Assembly: GCF_011392125.1 (NCBI RefSeq) | Contig: NZ_JAAJBU010000009.1 | Coordinates: 62,001-126,000 of the forward strand | Direction: 5' to 3' | DNA: 64,000 nt | From: Flavobacterium lotistagni | GTDB taxonomy: Bacteria; Bacteroidota; Bacteroidia; Flavobacteriales; Flavobacteriaceae | Part shown: positions 1-8,832 of the stretch, one piece after another | Numbering within the stretch: the stretch's first letter is position 1 | How the letters are laid out: every line of letters starts with the position of its first letter | Position numbers and translations under genes: made by a program | The notes under the pieces: generated by a model | What the model was told of the DNA's origin: nothing | The model's input: only the letters and a program-made list of their open reading frames with translations | Database searches by the model: none

Positions 1-1872
1 AAGTCCGGGCGCTAATCCGTCGTAATAATTGTAAGTCATCGAAGGCACAAAAACAATTTGGTTGTAATCGGGGTTCTCCAAATCCTTGAAGAAGTTGAAT
101 TTGTACGGACGATTGTTTCCCCAAAAGTTATCTATAGCTTTCCAGTTGTTGCGGCGGTTGAATTCAGGAACCTCGTTTTCGTAGTTGAGGGCAAGTTTGT
201 TTGCGTTTTGCCGTGAAATCGTATAAGAACTGTCTTTGGCAATATTCTCGAACCATTGTTTGAAAACGACTTGTTTTCCATTGAGCCCGTAAACCGGAAT
301 AGGCACGTTGGTACCAGTTTTATTTTTTATTGTAAAAGTGATGCTGTCTTTGGTGGTTTTTGCTTTTCCAAAAGTGTAATCTACAAGGTCGCGTTTGTCG
401 ATAATGGATTTGAAAAACCAATCGATATTTTTCGGCGTTTGCGTTTTGAGAAGGTTTTCAAAATCTTGCCCTTTGCGCTGTTGTTGGGCATTCATTTCAT
501 AAAACATACGAATGCTTTTGGGCACAATTGAATCGTTCAAATAACGGTCGAGGTATTTCAAACTCAAACCGGCGCGGTATTTTGAAGCGATTTTTTCGTT
601 GAAGCGAATCAGTTTGTCTTTGTCTTCACCTAAAGCTTGGTCCAGATTCTTGCGTGCCATCAACAAATAATAGTAACTGTATTGGTCGTTAAAATCGCGG
701 TTGATGATGTGCCAGCTTTTGAGCAAACGCATTTTAGACAAACCGCCCATCATTTTCATTTCCGGACGAAACTCGTCGATGTATTTCATCATCATATACA
801 CTTGTATTCCGTCGTAAATCCATTGGTCTTTTCGCGGATCTAAGTGCAAAGCGTTCTTGAGGTAATTGTTCAGGTAGGTTTTCAGGAATTTCAATTCATA
901 CACAAATTCATCCTGAAACACATTAATAAACGAAGGCAACTGATTCAATCCGTAAAACGGGTTCCGCTCATAATCAACTTCGGAAACCAGTAATTTTTCA
1001 TACGGATATTTGCCGATGTTTTCTTCTGTATAAGTCACGATTCGGTCAATTAGCAAGGCTTTTTGAATATCGTGTAAACCGTTGTCTTTTAGGTTGGTTA
1101 CTACTTCAATCTGATCTTTTTTGTAATTGTAAAACTGCGACTTGGGTTCGATATACAAGCTAAAATCCGTACGCTGTTTTCCCGATAAAGTAACGGTAGC
1201 TTGCTCGCCATTTTTTGTCTGACTAATTTGATTTAAATCAGAATGCAATCGGTAGTTTGCGGGCATCGAAACCGAAAGCTCATAATCGGTCAAACCATTA
1301 GCGATATCGTCTAAATCGGCATTGCTGTAGCGCACAAATTGATGGTTTTCATAGCGCGCCGGAGCCAAGAACCATTGCTTGAGCACAAAGCCTTTTTGGT
1401 CATCATAACCATAACGTGTAAAGCGGTCACTCGGGATTTTAACGGTATAAGTGAGCTGTAAAGTTCTTTTTTCGTTGGGTAAAATCGGTTGCGCTAACCG
1501 GATTTCAATTAAATCAATTTGATTTTCAACTCGCTGCCAATCAATAACTTTGTTTTGATTATCAGCAATAGCGATATTGCTCGTGCTGCCCAGTTCTTTC
1601 GCGGTCGCAAAATGAAAACTGCGGATGAACTCATCGGAAAACCGCTGGCCCAAATAAGAGTTCTTGTCTGAATAGGAATGGTTCCAATCGTTGAGCACCA
1701 AAACGGCAATGGTGTCTTGCGTCTGATTGAAAAAAGTAAGTTGTTGCGTTACCTGAATGGCGTTGTTCTGAACATCTAGTTGGGCCTGAATCTTACACTG
1801 ATGCTGCGCCAAAAGCCGGCCCGAAGCCAGCAATAGCATAAAAAACAATAAACTTTTAAAGTAAGATTTCAA
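1..1872 (-). CDS. M1-like (gluzincin) peptidase homologue, partial
   Basis: This is the N-terminal 624 codons of a large secreted protein; the 3' end lies beyond the left edge. An in-frame TAA immediately precedes TTG at 1872, so TTG is the first possible start and gives a clean signal peptide (hydrophobic LLFFMLLLASG, then a cleavage region ending LLAQ). ATG at 1839 would destroy it. The middle resembles the M1 aminopeptidase catalytic domain (YGLNQLPSF near 313-321, WIYDG at 351-355). Where M1 enzymes carry HExxH, this protein reads YELKF at 325-329, so zinc ligands are missing and it is probably not an ordinary metallopeptidase. Similar long proteins are, from memory, usual in Flavobacteriaceae. 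It follows the LOG gene by 53 bp and may be cotranscribed with it. Confidence 0.75.
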   Translation of the reverse strand, partial: MKSYFKSLLFFMLLLASGRLLAQHQCKIQAQLDVQNNAIQVTQQLTFFNQTQDTIAVLVLNDWNHSYSDKNSYLGQRFSDEFIRSFHFATAKELGSTSNIAIADNQNKVIDWQRVENQIDLIEIRLAQPILPNEKRTLQLTYTVKIPSDRFTRYGYDDQKGFVLKQWFLAPARYENHQFVRYSNADLDDIANGLTDYELSVSMPANYRLHSDLNQISQTKNGEQATVTLSGKQRTDFSLYIEPKSQFYNYKKDQIEVVTNLKDNGLHDIQKALLIDRIVTYTEENIGKYPYEKLLVSEVDYERNPFYGLNQLPSFINVFQDEFVYELKFLKTYLNNYLKNALHLDPRKDQWIYDGIQVYMMMKYIDEFRPEMKMMGGLSKMRLLKSWHIINRDFNDQYSYYYLLMARKNLDQALGEDKDKLIRFNEKIASKYRAGLSLKYLDRYLNDSIVPKSIRMFYEMNAQQQRKGQDFENLLKTQTPKNIDWFFKSIIDKRDLVDYTFGKAKTTKDSITFTIKNKTGTNVPIPVYGLNGKQVVFKQWFENIAKDSSYTISRQNANKLALNYENEVPEFNRRNNWKAIDNFWGNNRPYKFNFFKDLENPDYNQIVFVPSMTYNYYDGLAPGL

Positions 1873-1925
1873 TTATAACGGTTCAGTTTTGTGAGGTTCA
1901 TAACGAAATCTAACGAAAAATAGTA

Positions 1926-2654
1926 CTAAAAATTCGGGCTCAAATCGTATTTTTTGTAGAATTTATCCAATACGTCGAGTACTTCGTCTTCGGTATCGAC
2001 AATTTTGAACAAATCCAGGTCTTTCTCGCTGACGGTTTTCTCGCGCTCGATTAAGACGGTTTTGATCCACTCTACCAAGCCTGCCCAGAATTTAGTTCCT
2101 ACGAGAATGATCGGGAATTTAGCTATTTTCTTGGTCTGAATTAACGTCAAAGCTTCGAACATTTCATCCAATGTTCCGAAACCGCCCGGCATCACGACGA
2201 AACCTTGCGAGTATTTTACGAACATTACCTTGCGCACGAAAAAGTAGTCGAACTGCAAGTTCTTATCGCGGTCGATGTAAGGATTATAATGTTGCTCAAA
2301 AGGCAATTCGATATTCAAACCCACCGAAGTACCACCGCCGAAATGCGCGCCTTTATTGCTCGCTTCCATAATTCCCGGGCCGCCGCCGGTAATCACGCCG
2401 TAGCCCGCTTTACTGATTTTGAACGCGATTTTCTCGGCCAGCAAATAAAACGGATCGTCAGGTTGGGTGCGCGCCGAACCAAAAATAGAAACACAAGGGC
2501 CAATTCTTCCCATGGTTTCATAACCGTTCACAAACTCCGACATGATTTTAAAAATCGCCCAGCTGTCGTTGGTGCGAATCTCATTCCAAGTTTTTTGCTT
2601 GAGCTTATCTTGAATTACTTTGTCTTCGTCGTTGTCAAAATCTTGCAATCTCAT
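1926..2654 (-). CDS. LOG family (TIGR00730) Rossmann-fold protein
   Basis: A 242-residue protein of the LOG / lysine-decarboxylase-like family. Characterised members are phosphoribohydrolases that release the base from cytokinin riboside monophosphates or AMP-like nucleotides. The signature PGGFGTLDE is present, preceded by a Rossmann-type glycine run (GGGPGIMEAS) and SIFGSAR near the N-terminus of the fold. ATG at 2654 is preferred over TTG at 2663, because the TTG lies inside an AT-rich repeat that starts at 2661. The N-terminal ~50 residues are charged and precede the conserved fold, as in other long LOG variants. Substrate cannot be told from sequence; the family assignment is firm. Confidence 0.9.
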   Translation of the reverse strand: MRLQDFDNDEDKVIQDKLKQKTWNEIRTNDSWAIFKIMSEFVNGYETMGRIGPCVSIFGSARTQPDDPFYLLAEKIAFKISKAGYGVITGGGPGIMEASNKGAHFGGGTSVGLNIELPFEQHYNPYIDRDKNLQFDYFFVRKVMFVKYSQGFVVMPGGFGTLDEMFEALTLIQTKKIAKFPIILVGTKFWAGLVEWIKTVLIEREKTVSEKDLDLFKIVDTEDEVLDVLDKFYKKYDLSPNF

Positions 2655-2660
2655 GTTTTT

Positions 2661-2694
2661 CAATTAATAATGAATAATTAATAGTTAATAATTA
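2661..2694. repeat. AT-rich dispersed repeat, copy 1
   Basis: Contains ATTAATAATGAATAATTAAT. The same word family recurs at 5742-5770, 8661-8694, 8790-8816, 8833-8865 and 37500-37532, always touching gene ends or the palindromic repeats. Confidence 0.75.
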
Positions 2695-2714
2695 TTCGGG
2701 GTTGTATATTTTTT

Positions 2715-2784
2715 AGGAGCTGTTTCCCGCTATCCGCTGTAGTCCTCACTGCGTTCCGGGCTGCCGCTCCTATCGGGGCTAGGG
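2715..2784 (+). repeat. Dispersed palindromic intergenic repeat, copy 1
   Basis: Begins AGGAGCTGTTTCCCGCTATC and ends CTATCGGGGCTAGGG. It carries the GC-rich core type (AGTCCTC, then CCGGGCTGCC). Taken as forward orientation. It lies in the gap between the LOG gene and the alpha/beta hydrolase. Confidence 0.85.
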
Positions 2785-2789
2785 AATTT

Positions 2790-2850
2790 AGCTGTCAGCG
2801 GTTAGCGGTCAGCAGATAGCAGATACCTGATAGCTGATAGCTGATAGCTC
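2790..2850. repeat. Low-complexity AGCTGATAG-type tandem repeat
   Basis: A run of imperfect units around GCTGATAG/GCAGATAG; the last three (TAGCTGA) are perfect. It directly follows palindromic repeat copy 1. A degraded relative (AACAGCTAATGGCTGAGC...) lies near 5472-5503. Confidence 0.7.
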
Positions 2851-2910
2851 AAAATCCGCGGGCTAAATTAACGTTTTTTTCAAAAAAGCCACTATGCCAC
2901 TTCAGGAAGT

Positions 2911-3681
2911 TTAAGCTTGCTGCAAGTTCAGGATAAACTTTGCGGTTTCTTCGAGTACAATTTCGGGATTTTCTTTGTGCGGTGTGTGCCCGATTCCGGG
3001 AATGATCAGCGATTGGGCTTTTGGCGATTGAGAAATAATCCCATCCACTTGCGCCAGCGTTCCGAATTGATCCATTTCTCCTTGAATGATTAAAGCCGGG
3101 CATTGTATTTTGGGCAGAAAATGTTCAATATTCCAGCTACGGAAACTTTCCTTAATCCAGGTTTCAGTCCAAGCGCGGAACATCGTATCGGTTTTATCGC
3201 CGTGGTATTTGCTGAGTCTGGTTTTTAAATCGGTGGTTTCGTATTCCATCATTGCTGCCTTGATGCCGTCGAGGGTCAACTCTTCCACAAAAATATGGGC
3301 ACCTTCGGTGATAATTCCTATAATATTTTCAGGATATTTCGCCGCTGCAATCAGTGCAATCGAACCACCGTCGCTGTGACCGAACAAAATGGCTTGTTCT
3401 ATATTCCAATGTTGCAGCAAAGCGTTCAGAATGTCCGCTTCGTGTTCCACATAATCATTGTCGCGTTTTTCCGAGGTAAAACCACAAGATTTTCCGTAGC
3501 CTTGCCGGTCGTACAATAGCACGTTACAATTCGCAGCCTCGCCAAGTTGTTTCGGGAACTCGCGCCAGAGTTCGATGCAACCTAACGAATCGTGCAAGAA
3601 TATAATCGTCGGTTTTTCCGCATCGATTTCATAACAAACAAACGCTATTTTATCTATAGGAAAATCGGGCGTCAACTTCAT
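2911..3681 (-). CDS. Alpha/beta hydrolase
   Basis: A 256-residue cytoplasmic hydrolase of the alpha/beta fold, with no signal peptide. Visible elements in order are the oxyanion-hole FLHDSLG, the nucleophile elbow GHSDGG (Ser as nucleophile), an acid candidate in the strand QGEMDQFG, and the catalytic His in GIGHTPHKENP near the C-terminus. The triad therefore looks complete and the protein is likely active as an esterase, lactonase or peptidase; the substrate is unknown. Its ATG overlaps the stop of the upstream DUF1801 gene by one base (TAATG), so it is the third gene of a tight operon with the exonuclease gene. Confidence 0.88.
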   Translation of the reverse strand: MKLTPDFPIDKIAFVCYEIDAEKPTIIFLHDSLGCIELWREFPKQLGEAANCNVLLYDRQGYGKSCGFTSEKRDNDYVEHEADILNALLQHWNIEQAILFGHSDGGSIALIAAAKYPENIIGIITEGAHIFVEELTLDGIKAAMMEYETTDLKTRLSKYHGDKTDTMFRAWTETWIKESFRSWNIEHFLPKIQCPALIIQGEMDQFGTLAQVDGIISQSPKAQSLIIPGIGHTPHKENPEIVLEETAKFILNLQQA

Positions 3682-4049
3682 TATTTAGGTTGGTATTGCT
3701 GCTGGTTTTCTTTTACGCGGAACGTTACGATTTTTTCAATCAGCTCGTAAGGAATCGGCTCGCCAAATTGGAATTGCACCGAACCTTTTCCTTGTTTGAA
3801 CGGAGAAAGTTCTTTGGCAAATTCTGCATGTCCGCTGGGTGTGGCGTACAATCCGAGATGGTTTTTGAACGCCGCGAAATACACTAAGGGTTTTCCGTAA
3901 GTTTTGTAAGCAGGCATTCCGTAAGCAATACTTTCGGTAGCTTCAGGCGCCACTTGGAGAATGATTTGGCGTACTTTATCCAAAACCTGTCGCACGTTGT
4001 CGGGAAAGGTTTGAATGTATTGGTTGACGTTAGCATAATCTATTTTCAT
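3681..4049 (-). CDS. DUF1801 (YdhG-like) protein
   Basis: A 122-residue protein of the DUF1801 family, which includes proteins annotated as intracellular iron chaperones. The family pattern is visible: an N-terminal helical stretch, then SIAYGMPAYKTYGKPLVYFAAFKNH, and a C-terminal helix beginning PYELIEKIV. There is no signal peptide or membrane segment. Its ATG overlaps the stop of the upstream exonuclease gene by four bases (ATGA), and its own stop overlaps the start of the hydrolase gene, which suggests translational coupling of all three. Biochemical role is not established for this copy. Confidence 0.85.
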   Translation of the reverse strand: MKIDYANVNQYIQTFPDNVRQVLDKVRQIILQVAPEATESIAYGMPAYKTYGKPLVYFAAFKNHLGLYATPSGHAEFAKELSPFKQGKGSVQFQFGEPIPYELIEKIVTFRVKENQQQYQPK

Positions 4050-5407
4050 GGATGCAGAATTTTAGAAGGGTTTTTTTGCGCAAACGTCTCAATCAGTTGC
4101 CTGATATACTGATTGCTTTTGTATGGCGTGACGTGTTCTTTGAGTTCAGAAATTTCAGTAAATCCGATTGAAGCATCTACGTAACCCATGCCGTAAAAAT
4201 CACCATTTTCTACCCAAATGCAACTGCGTTCTTCGTGTGTTCGGCCTTTATCGACAATGGCAAAGCTTGGTTTGGCCTGATTGAGCGAATTCAGCGCACA
4301 TTTAACTTGTAAGTTGTGGCGTTTGGCATCCGGAAGTTCGCTCGTGTTGGTAGCCCGCAATTCGCCTTCCGCAACTGATCCGTAGATGCAGAAACGATGG
4401 TCGATTTCGAATTCTTCGGCTAGATTTCTGAGCAAATGAACCCCTTCATGCTGGGAATCGAAAGTTAAAATGCACTGCTGGAATTTCGTCACTTTACCCA
4501 CGGCCAAATATTGGTAACCGTTGCGCGCTTCGTATTGGTATAGCCCGAACTTGGGTTCAAAACGCTTAAGTGCGCGGTTATATGTGGGCCATAATTTTTT
4601 GATTTCAGAACATTCGAGCAATAGCGCCATGAGTTCCGTAGCACAAACTTCAAACGAAATCCCGTAGATGTCTCGCAGGAAGTTTTGTCTTTGCGAACTA
4701 GTGCTATGACCAGTAAAATGTGAAGCCACACGTTTTTTGATGTTAACCGCTTTCCCTACGTAAATCACTTTTTTTTGCTCATTATAGAAATAATAAACTC
4801 CGGGTTTTTCAGGCAATTTCGCAAAATCTTCAGGTGGTAGGTTCGGTGGAAGTCTTTGGTCTTGCGCGTTCTTTTTGATCATCTTGACGATTTCGCCGTT
4901 GTCATCCCATTCGATTAATTTTGAAAACAGGATAGCAGTGGCATCAGCGTCACCACCGGCTCTGTGGCGATTTTCTACTGGAATAGCAAGCGATGCACAA
5001 AGATTGCCTAAACTATAGGAACTCAATCCCGGCCTTATTTTTCGGGCAGCGCGAACCGTGCAAAGTTTTCTCGCGGTCCATTTGAAGCCGGATTTTTCGA
5101 GTTCATGACGCACGAAAGAATAATCAAAATTGACATTGTGCGCGACAAAAATGCGGTCGGTCAAAAGTTCCAAAACTTGTTCTGAAATGTCGTCGAAAGT
5201 AGGAGCGTGGCGCACCATTTCGTTGTTGATACCGGTTAAGGCAAAAATCGGAACGGGAATTTCCTGCTGCGGATTCACAAGCGTTTCCCAACGGTGGATG
5301 ACTTTCTCGCCATCATGAATCAGGATCGCGATTTCGGTAATGCGGCTGCCACTGGCGTTTCCTCCGGTGGTTTCGATATCGACGATAGCGAATTCCTGAC
5401 TTTTCAT
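4046..5407 (-). CDS. DnaQ-like exonuclease fused to GIY-YIG nuclease domain
   Basis: A 453-residue two-domain nuclease. The N-terminal ~170 residues are a DEDDh 3'-5' exonuclease of the DNA polymerase III epsilon type, with DIETTG, HNVNFDYSF and HRAGGDADA giving the acidic residues and the His. A GIY-YIG domain follows (PGVYYFYN...VIYVGKAVNIKKRV, about residues 205-235), as in UvrC and Cho. The C-terminal ~200 residues match no domain that I recognise. This architecture exists in other bacteria (YcgG/Cho-like epsilon fusions) and suggests DNA repair or processing. It is the first gene of an operon with DUF1801 and hydrolase genes; uvrA is the next transcription unit upstream. Confidence 0.88.
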   Translation of the reverse strand: MKSQEFAIVDIETTGGNASGSRITEIAILIHDGEKVIHRWETLVNPQQEIPVPIFALTGINNEMVRHAPTFDDISEQVLELLTDRIFVAHNVNFDYSFVRHELEKSGFKWTARKLCTVRAARKIRPGLSSYSLGNLCASLAIPVENRHRAGGDADATAILFSKLIEWDDNGEIVKMIKKNAQDQRLPPNLPPEDFAKLPEKPGVYYFYNEQKKVIYVGKAVNIKKRVASHFTGHSTSSQRQNFLRDIYGISFEVCATELMALLLECSEIKKLWPTYNRALKRFEPKFGLYQYEARNGYQYLAVGKVTKFQQCILTFDSQHEGVHLLRNLAEEFEIDHRFCIYGSVAEGELRATNTSELPDAKRHNLQVKCALNSLNQAKPSFAIVDKGRTHEERSCIWVENGDFYGMGYVDASIGFTEISELKEHVTPYKSNQYIRQLIETFAQKNPSKILHP

Positions 5408-5585
5408 TTTAAAAGGTGCTAAGGTACTGAGGTTCTAAGGTGCTCGGGCGTTAATACTTTGGTGTTTGGGCTAACAGCTAATGGCTGAGCGCTGAGAGCT
5501 GAACTCCCGAAAGCCCTAGCCCTGATAATTTGATATTAAGAGGAGACCCGAGGCGAAGCCGAATTGTATGTAGCGTAGCGGAATA

Positions 5586-5602
5586 AATGTCCAGTGGACA
5601 TT
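5586..5602. repeat. Perfect inverted repeat AATGTCC-AGT-GGACATT
   Basis: Seven-base arms with a three-base spacer inside the repeat-rich gap upstream of the exonuclease operon. It may be an operator or part of a decayed mobile element; no T-run follows, so it is not an obvious terminator. Confidence 0.5.
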
Positions 5603-5669
5603 CGGCACACTAAACGTTATTAGAATTATACATTTAATTTTGAAAACGATACTTCGTCTTTCAGGAAAG

Positions 5670-5740
5670 CCCTAGCCCTGATGGTAGCGGCAGCCCGCAG
5701 CTTGCGAGGACTATAGCGAACAGCAGGTTCCCGGCTCCTA
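5670..5740 (-). repeat. Dispersed palindromic intergenic repeat, copy 2
   Basis: Reverse orientation: starts CCCTAGCCCTGAT and ends CCCGGCTCCTA. The core is the GC-rich type, in which GCAGCTTGC forms a small hairpin. It lies immediately downstream of uvrA and touches an AT-rich repeat. Confidence 0.85.
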
Positions 5741-5741
5741 A

Positions 5742-5770
5742 TTATTACTTATTACTTATTCATTATCAAT
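5742..5770. repeat. AT-rich dispersed repeat overlapping the uvrA 3' end
   Basis: ATTACTTATTCATTATCAAT-type sequence. The uvrA stop (5756-5758) and its last codons lie inside it, so the repeat supplies the C-terminal residues of UvrA. Confidence 0.6.
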
Positions 5771-8602
5771 TAAAAAAAGTTCCTTTTTTAGAAACTCGGC
5801 GGTATAACTTTTTTTGTTTTTCGCGACTTCCTCGGGCGTTCCTTCGGCTACGATCGTGCCACCACCTTTGCCGCCTTCCGGGCCGATGTCGATGATATAA
5901 TCTGCCAGTTTGATTACGTCCATGTTGTGCTCGATGATCAAGATTGTGTTGCCTTTGTCGACAAGTTTGTTGATGACTTCCATGAGCACTCGGATGTCTT
6001 CGAAATGCAGACCGGTCGTGGGTTCGTCTAGGATGTAGAACGTGTTGCCGGTATCTTTTTTCGAGAGTTCGCCCGCGAGTTTAATGCGTTGTGCCTCGCC
6101 GCCGGAAAGTGTCGTGCTTTGTTGTCCGAGCGTGATGTAGCCCAAACCGACGTCTTGAATCGTCTTGATTTTCCGGTAAATTTTCGGAATGTTCTCGAAG
6201 AACGGCACGGCTTCATCGACGGTCATGTTCAAAACGTCTGAAATCGATTTGCCTTTGTAGCGGATTTCGAGCGTTTCGCGATTGAAGCGTTTGCCCTGGC
6301 AGGTTTCACATTCTACGTAAACATCCGGAAGGAAGTTCATTTCGATGGTTCGCACGCCTGATCCTTCGCAGGTTTCGCAGCGACCGCCTTTGACGTTGAA
6401 GCTAAATCTACCAGCTTTATAACCGCGGATCATGCTCTCTGAAGTCATGGTGAACAAGGTTCTGATTTCGGAAAATACTTCTGTGTAAGTCGCAGGATTG
6501 GATCGCGGCGTCCTACCGATCGGGCTTTGGTCGATGTCGATGACTTTGTCGATATGTTCGAGACCTTCGATTTTCTTGAACGGTTTCGGTTTTTTGACGC
6601 CGTTGAAATAATGTTCGTTTAGGATTGGATAGAGCGTTTCGTTGATTAATGTTGATTTCCCGCTACCAGAAACTCCGGTCACGCAGATCATTTTCCCAAG
6701 CGGCAAGTTAATCGTGACGTTTTTCAGGTTGTTGCCCGAAGCGCCGGAGAGTTTGAGGAATTTCCCATTGCCTTCACGACGTTTTTTCGGGACTTCGATC
6801 TTTTTCTCGCCGTTCAGGTATTGCGCGGTGAGCGTGTGGTGTTTCAGCGTTTCTGCCGGTGTGCCGAGGCTTATGATTTCGCCACCATATTTTCCCGCTC
6901 TTGGGCCGATATCCACTACATAATCTGCGCGCTCGATCATGTCTTTGTCGTGTTCGACGACAATCACCGAGTTGCCGATGTCGCGCAGTTGTTCGAGTGA
7001 ACGGATTAGTTTTTCGTTGTCGCGTTGGTGCAAGCCGATGCTGGGTTCATCTAGAATGTAAAGCACGCCCACCAGTTGTGAACCGATTTGAGTAGCCAGA
7101 CGAATGCGTTGTGCTTCGCCGCCCGAAAGCGATTTGGAACTGCGGTTGATTGACAAATAATCTAAGCCGACATTGACTAAAAAGTGCAGTCGGTCTTTGA
7201 TTTCCTTGATGACTTCGCTGGCGATCTGCATTTGTTTTTCCGACAGCGATTTTTCAAGTTGGTCGAACCAATGGGTCAAATCGGAAATGTCCATCGCCGA
7301 AAGTTCGTTGATGTTTTTCTCGTTGATGCGGAAATACAGTGCTTCTTTCTTGAGGCGCGAACCATCGCAAACCGGGCAAGTGATTTCGTCCATGAATTCT
7401 TTTGCCCAGCGCTTGATGCTGTTGGAGCCGCTTTCGTCGTGCTGGTTCTTGATAAAATGCGAAATACCTTCAAACTCAATTTTGTATTCTTTGGTGATGC
7501 CCATCGTTTTAGACTCGACCGCAAATTTTTCTTTGCCGCCGTGCAGGATGATGTTCATAGCTTCCTCGGAAATTTTTTCGATTGGGTCAGTAATCTTAAA
7601 ACCAAATTTTTCGCCGATGATTTCGAGTTGCTTGAAAATCCAGCTGTTTTTGTATTCGCCGAGCGGAACGAAACCACCGTTCTTAATAGACAATTTCGGA
7701 TTAGGGATGATTTTCTTGAGGTTGATTTCGTGTACGATGCCCAAACCATTGCAATGATCGCATGCGCCTTTAGGTGAATTAAAGGAAAATAGGTTCGGTT
7801 CCGGATTCTGATAAGAAATTCCAGTGGAAGGGCACATTAAATTCCGGCTGAAAAAACGGATTTCTTGTGAATCCTGGTCGAGCACCATGAGAATATTTTC
7901 CCCGTGGTACATCGCGGTTTGGATGCTTTCGGACAGGCGTTTTTCGGCTTCGGGCGTTTCTTCGACAAAAATGCGGTCGATCACGATTTCGATGTCGTGA
8001 GTTTTGTAGCGGTCGAGTTTCATGCCGGGCGTGATGTCTTTGATCTCGCCGTTGATGCGCACTTTAAGGAAACCTTGCTTGGCAATCTGCTGGAACAATT
8101 CGCCGTAATGCCCTTTTCTGGCGCGAATAACCGGAGCCAGAATATTGATGCGTTTGCCGACGAAATTCTGAATGATCAGTTCTTTGATCTGCTCGTCTGA
8201 ATACGAGACCATTTTCTCGTTGGTGTTATAACTGTAGGCATCGGCTGCACGCGCGTAAAGCAAACGAAGGAAATCGTAAATCTCGGTAATTGTGCCCACT
8301 GTGGAACGCGGGCTTTTGCTGGTGGTTTTCTGTTCGATGGAGATGACTGGTGACAAACCGTCGATTTTGTCTACATCAGGGCGTTCTAATCCGCCGAGGA
8401 ATTGTCTGGCATAAGCAGAGAAAGTTTCTACGTAGCGGCGTTGCCCTTCAGCATAAATGGTATCGAAAGCGAGCGATGATTTTCCGGAGCCCGAAAGCCC
8501 GGTAATGACCACTAGTTTCTCGCGTGGAATGGTAAGGTCGATGTTCTTGAGATTGTGGACGCGCGCGCCTAAAACCTCAATTGTATTTTCTGTATCTAGC
8601 AT
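5756..8602 (-). CDS. uvrA: Excinuclease ABC subunit A
   Basis: UvrA, 948 residues, is the damage-recognising ATPase of nucleotide excision repair and acts as a dimer with UvrB. It has both ABC modules: Walker [10 protein letters not shown] near residue 33 and GVSGSGKST near 646, two signature regions ([26 protein letters not shown]) and two ILDEP Walker B motifs. Zinc modules are [14 protein letters not shown] and CETCEGSG...CETCQGKRF. In the first zinc module the usual CPxC reads CPST, so one ligand is missing while the later CDHC remains; I believe this is common in Bacteroidota. A -7 box at 8646-8653 lies about 45 bp upstream of the ATG. Confidence 0.98.
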   Translation of the reverse strand: MLDTENTIEVLGARVHNLKNIDLTIPREKLVVITGLSGSGKSSLAFDTIYAEGQRRYVETFSAYARQFLGGLERPDVDKIDGLSPVISIEQKTTSKSPRSTVGTITEIYDFLRLLYARAADAYSYNTNEKMVSYSDEQIKELIIQNFVGKRINILAPVIRARKGHYGELFQQIAKQGFLKVRINGEIKDITPGMKLDRYKTHDIEIVIDRIFVEETPEAEKRLSESIQTAMYHGENILMVLDQDSQEIRFFSRNLMCPSTGISYQNPEPNLFSFNSPKGACDHCNGLGIVHEINLKKIIPNPKLSIKNGGFVPLGEYKNSWIFKQLEIIGEKFGFKITDPIEKISEEAMNIILHGGKEKFAVESKTMGITKEYKIEFEGISHFIKNQHDESGSNSIKRWAKEFMDEITCPVCDGSRLKKEALYFRINEKNINELSAMDISDLTHWFDQLEKSLSEKQMQIASEVIKEIKDRLHFLVNVGLDYLSINRSSKSLSGGEAQRIRLATQIGSQLVGVLYILDEPSIGLHQRDNEKLIRSLEQLRDIGNSVIVVEHDKDMIERADYVVDIGPRAGKYGGEIISLGTPAETLKHHTLTAQYLNGEKKIEVPKKRREGNGKFLKLSGASGNNLKNVTINLPLGKMICVTGVSGSGKSTLINETLYPILNEHYFNGVKKPKPFKKIEGLEHIDKVIDIDQSPIGRTPRSNPATYTEVFSEIRTLFTMTSESMIRGYKAGRFSFNVKGGRCETCEGSGVRTIEMNFLPDVYVECETCQGKRFNRETLEIRYKGKSISDVLNMTVDEAVPFFENIPKIYRKIKTIQDVGLGYITLGQQSTTLSGGEAQRIKLAGELSKKDTGNTFYILDEPTTGLHFEDIRVLMEVINKLVDKGNTILIIEHNMDVIKLADYIIDIGPEGGKGGGTIVAEGTPEEVAKNKKSYTAEFLKKELFLIDNE

Positions 8603-8645
8603 GTTTTTTTACTTCGTCAGTTCGCTGTGCTCGGGTGGCAAAGAG

Positions 8646-8653
8646 CAAAGATA
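8646..8653 (-). promoter_or_regulatory. Putative uvrA promoter -7 box
   Basis: TATCTTTG on the minus strand fits the Bacteroidota TAnnTTTG consensus and would give a leader of about 40 nt. I see no matching TTG at the -33 distance. Confidence 0.45.
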
Positions 8654-8660
8654 GATGATT

Positions 8661-8694
8661 CAATTAATAATGAATAGTTAATAATTAATAATGA
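8661..8694. repeat. AT-rich dispersed repeat
   Basis: ATTAATAATGAATAGTTAAT-type copy upstream of uvrA. With 8790-8816 it brackets the palindromic repeat at 8715-8785. Confidence 0.75.
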
Positions 8695-8714
8695 AAGTGA
8701 ACTTTGGCAGAAAT

Positions 8715-8785
8715 CCCTAGCCCTGATAGTAGCGGCAGCCCGGAGCTTGCGAGGACTATAGCGGATAGCAGGTTCCCGGCTCCTA
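8715..8785 (-). repeat. Dispersed palindromic intergenic repeat, copy 3
   Basis: Reverse orientation, CCCTAGCCCTGATAGTAGCG to GGTTCCCGGCTCCTA, and nearly identical to the copy at 5670-5740. AT-rich repeats lie on both sides. Confidence 0.85.
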
Positions 8786-8789
8786 GAAT

Positions 8790-8816
8790 CAATTAATAAT
8801 GAATAATTAATAATGA
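8790..8816. repeat. AT-rich dispersed repeat
   Basis: Contains ATTAATAATGAATAATTAAT; forms an inverted pair with the copy at 8833-8865. Confidence 0.75.
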
Positions 8817-8832
8817 ACAATGGGAGCTCCCT

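Larger units (their letters stand above)
5408..5755. other. Gene-free 348-bp gap built of repeats
   Basis: Between uvrA and the exonuclease gene. It holds imperfect AAGGTGCTAAGGTACTGAGG units (5411-5443), a degraded GCTGAGAGCTGA stretch, a 14-bp fragment of the palindromic repeat end (5514-5527), an inverted repeat AATGTCC-AGT-GGACATT (5586-5602) and a full reverse copy of the palindromic repeat (5670-5740). I see no coding region and no clear TAnnTTTG promoter for the exonuclease operon. Confidence 0.7.

Noticed and set aside
2790-2850. CRISPR-like array
   Set aside because: The units are contiguous and imperfect, with no spacers and no cas genes nearby.
7184-7777. Long open frames on the plus strand opposite uvrA
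   Set aside because: They are antisense shadows of a highly conserved gene; they show no family motifs, start signal or promoter.
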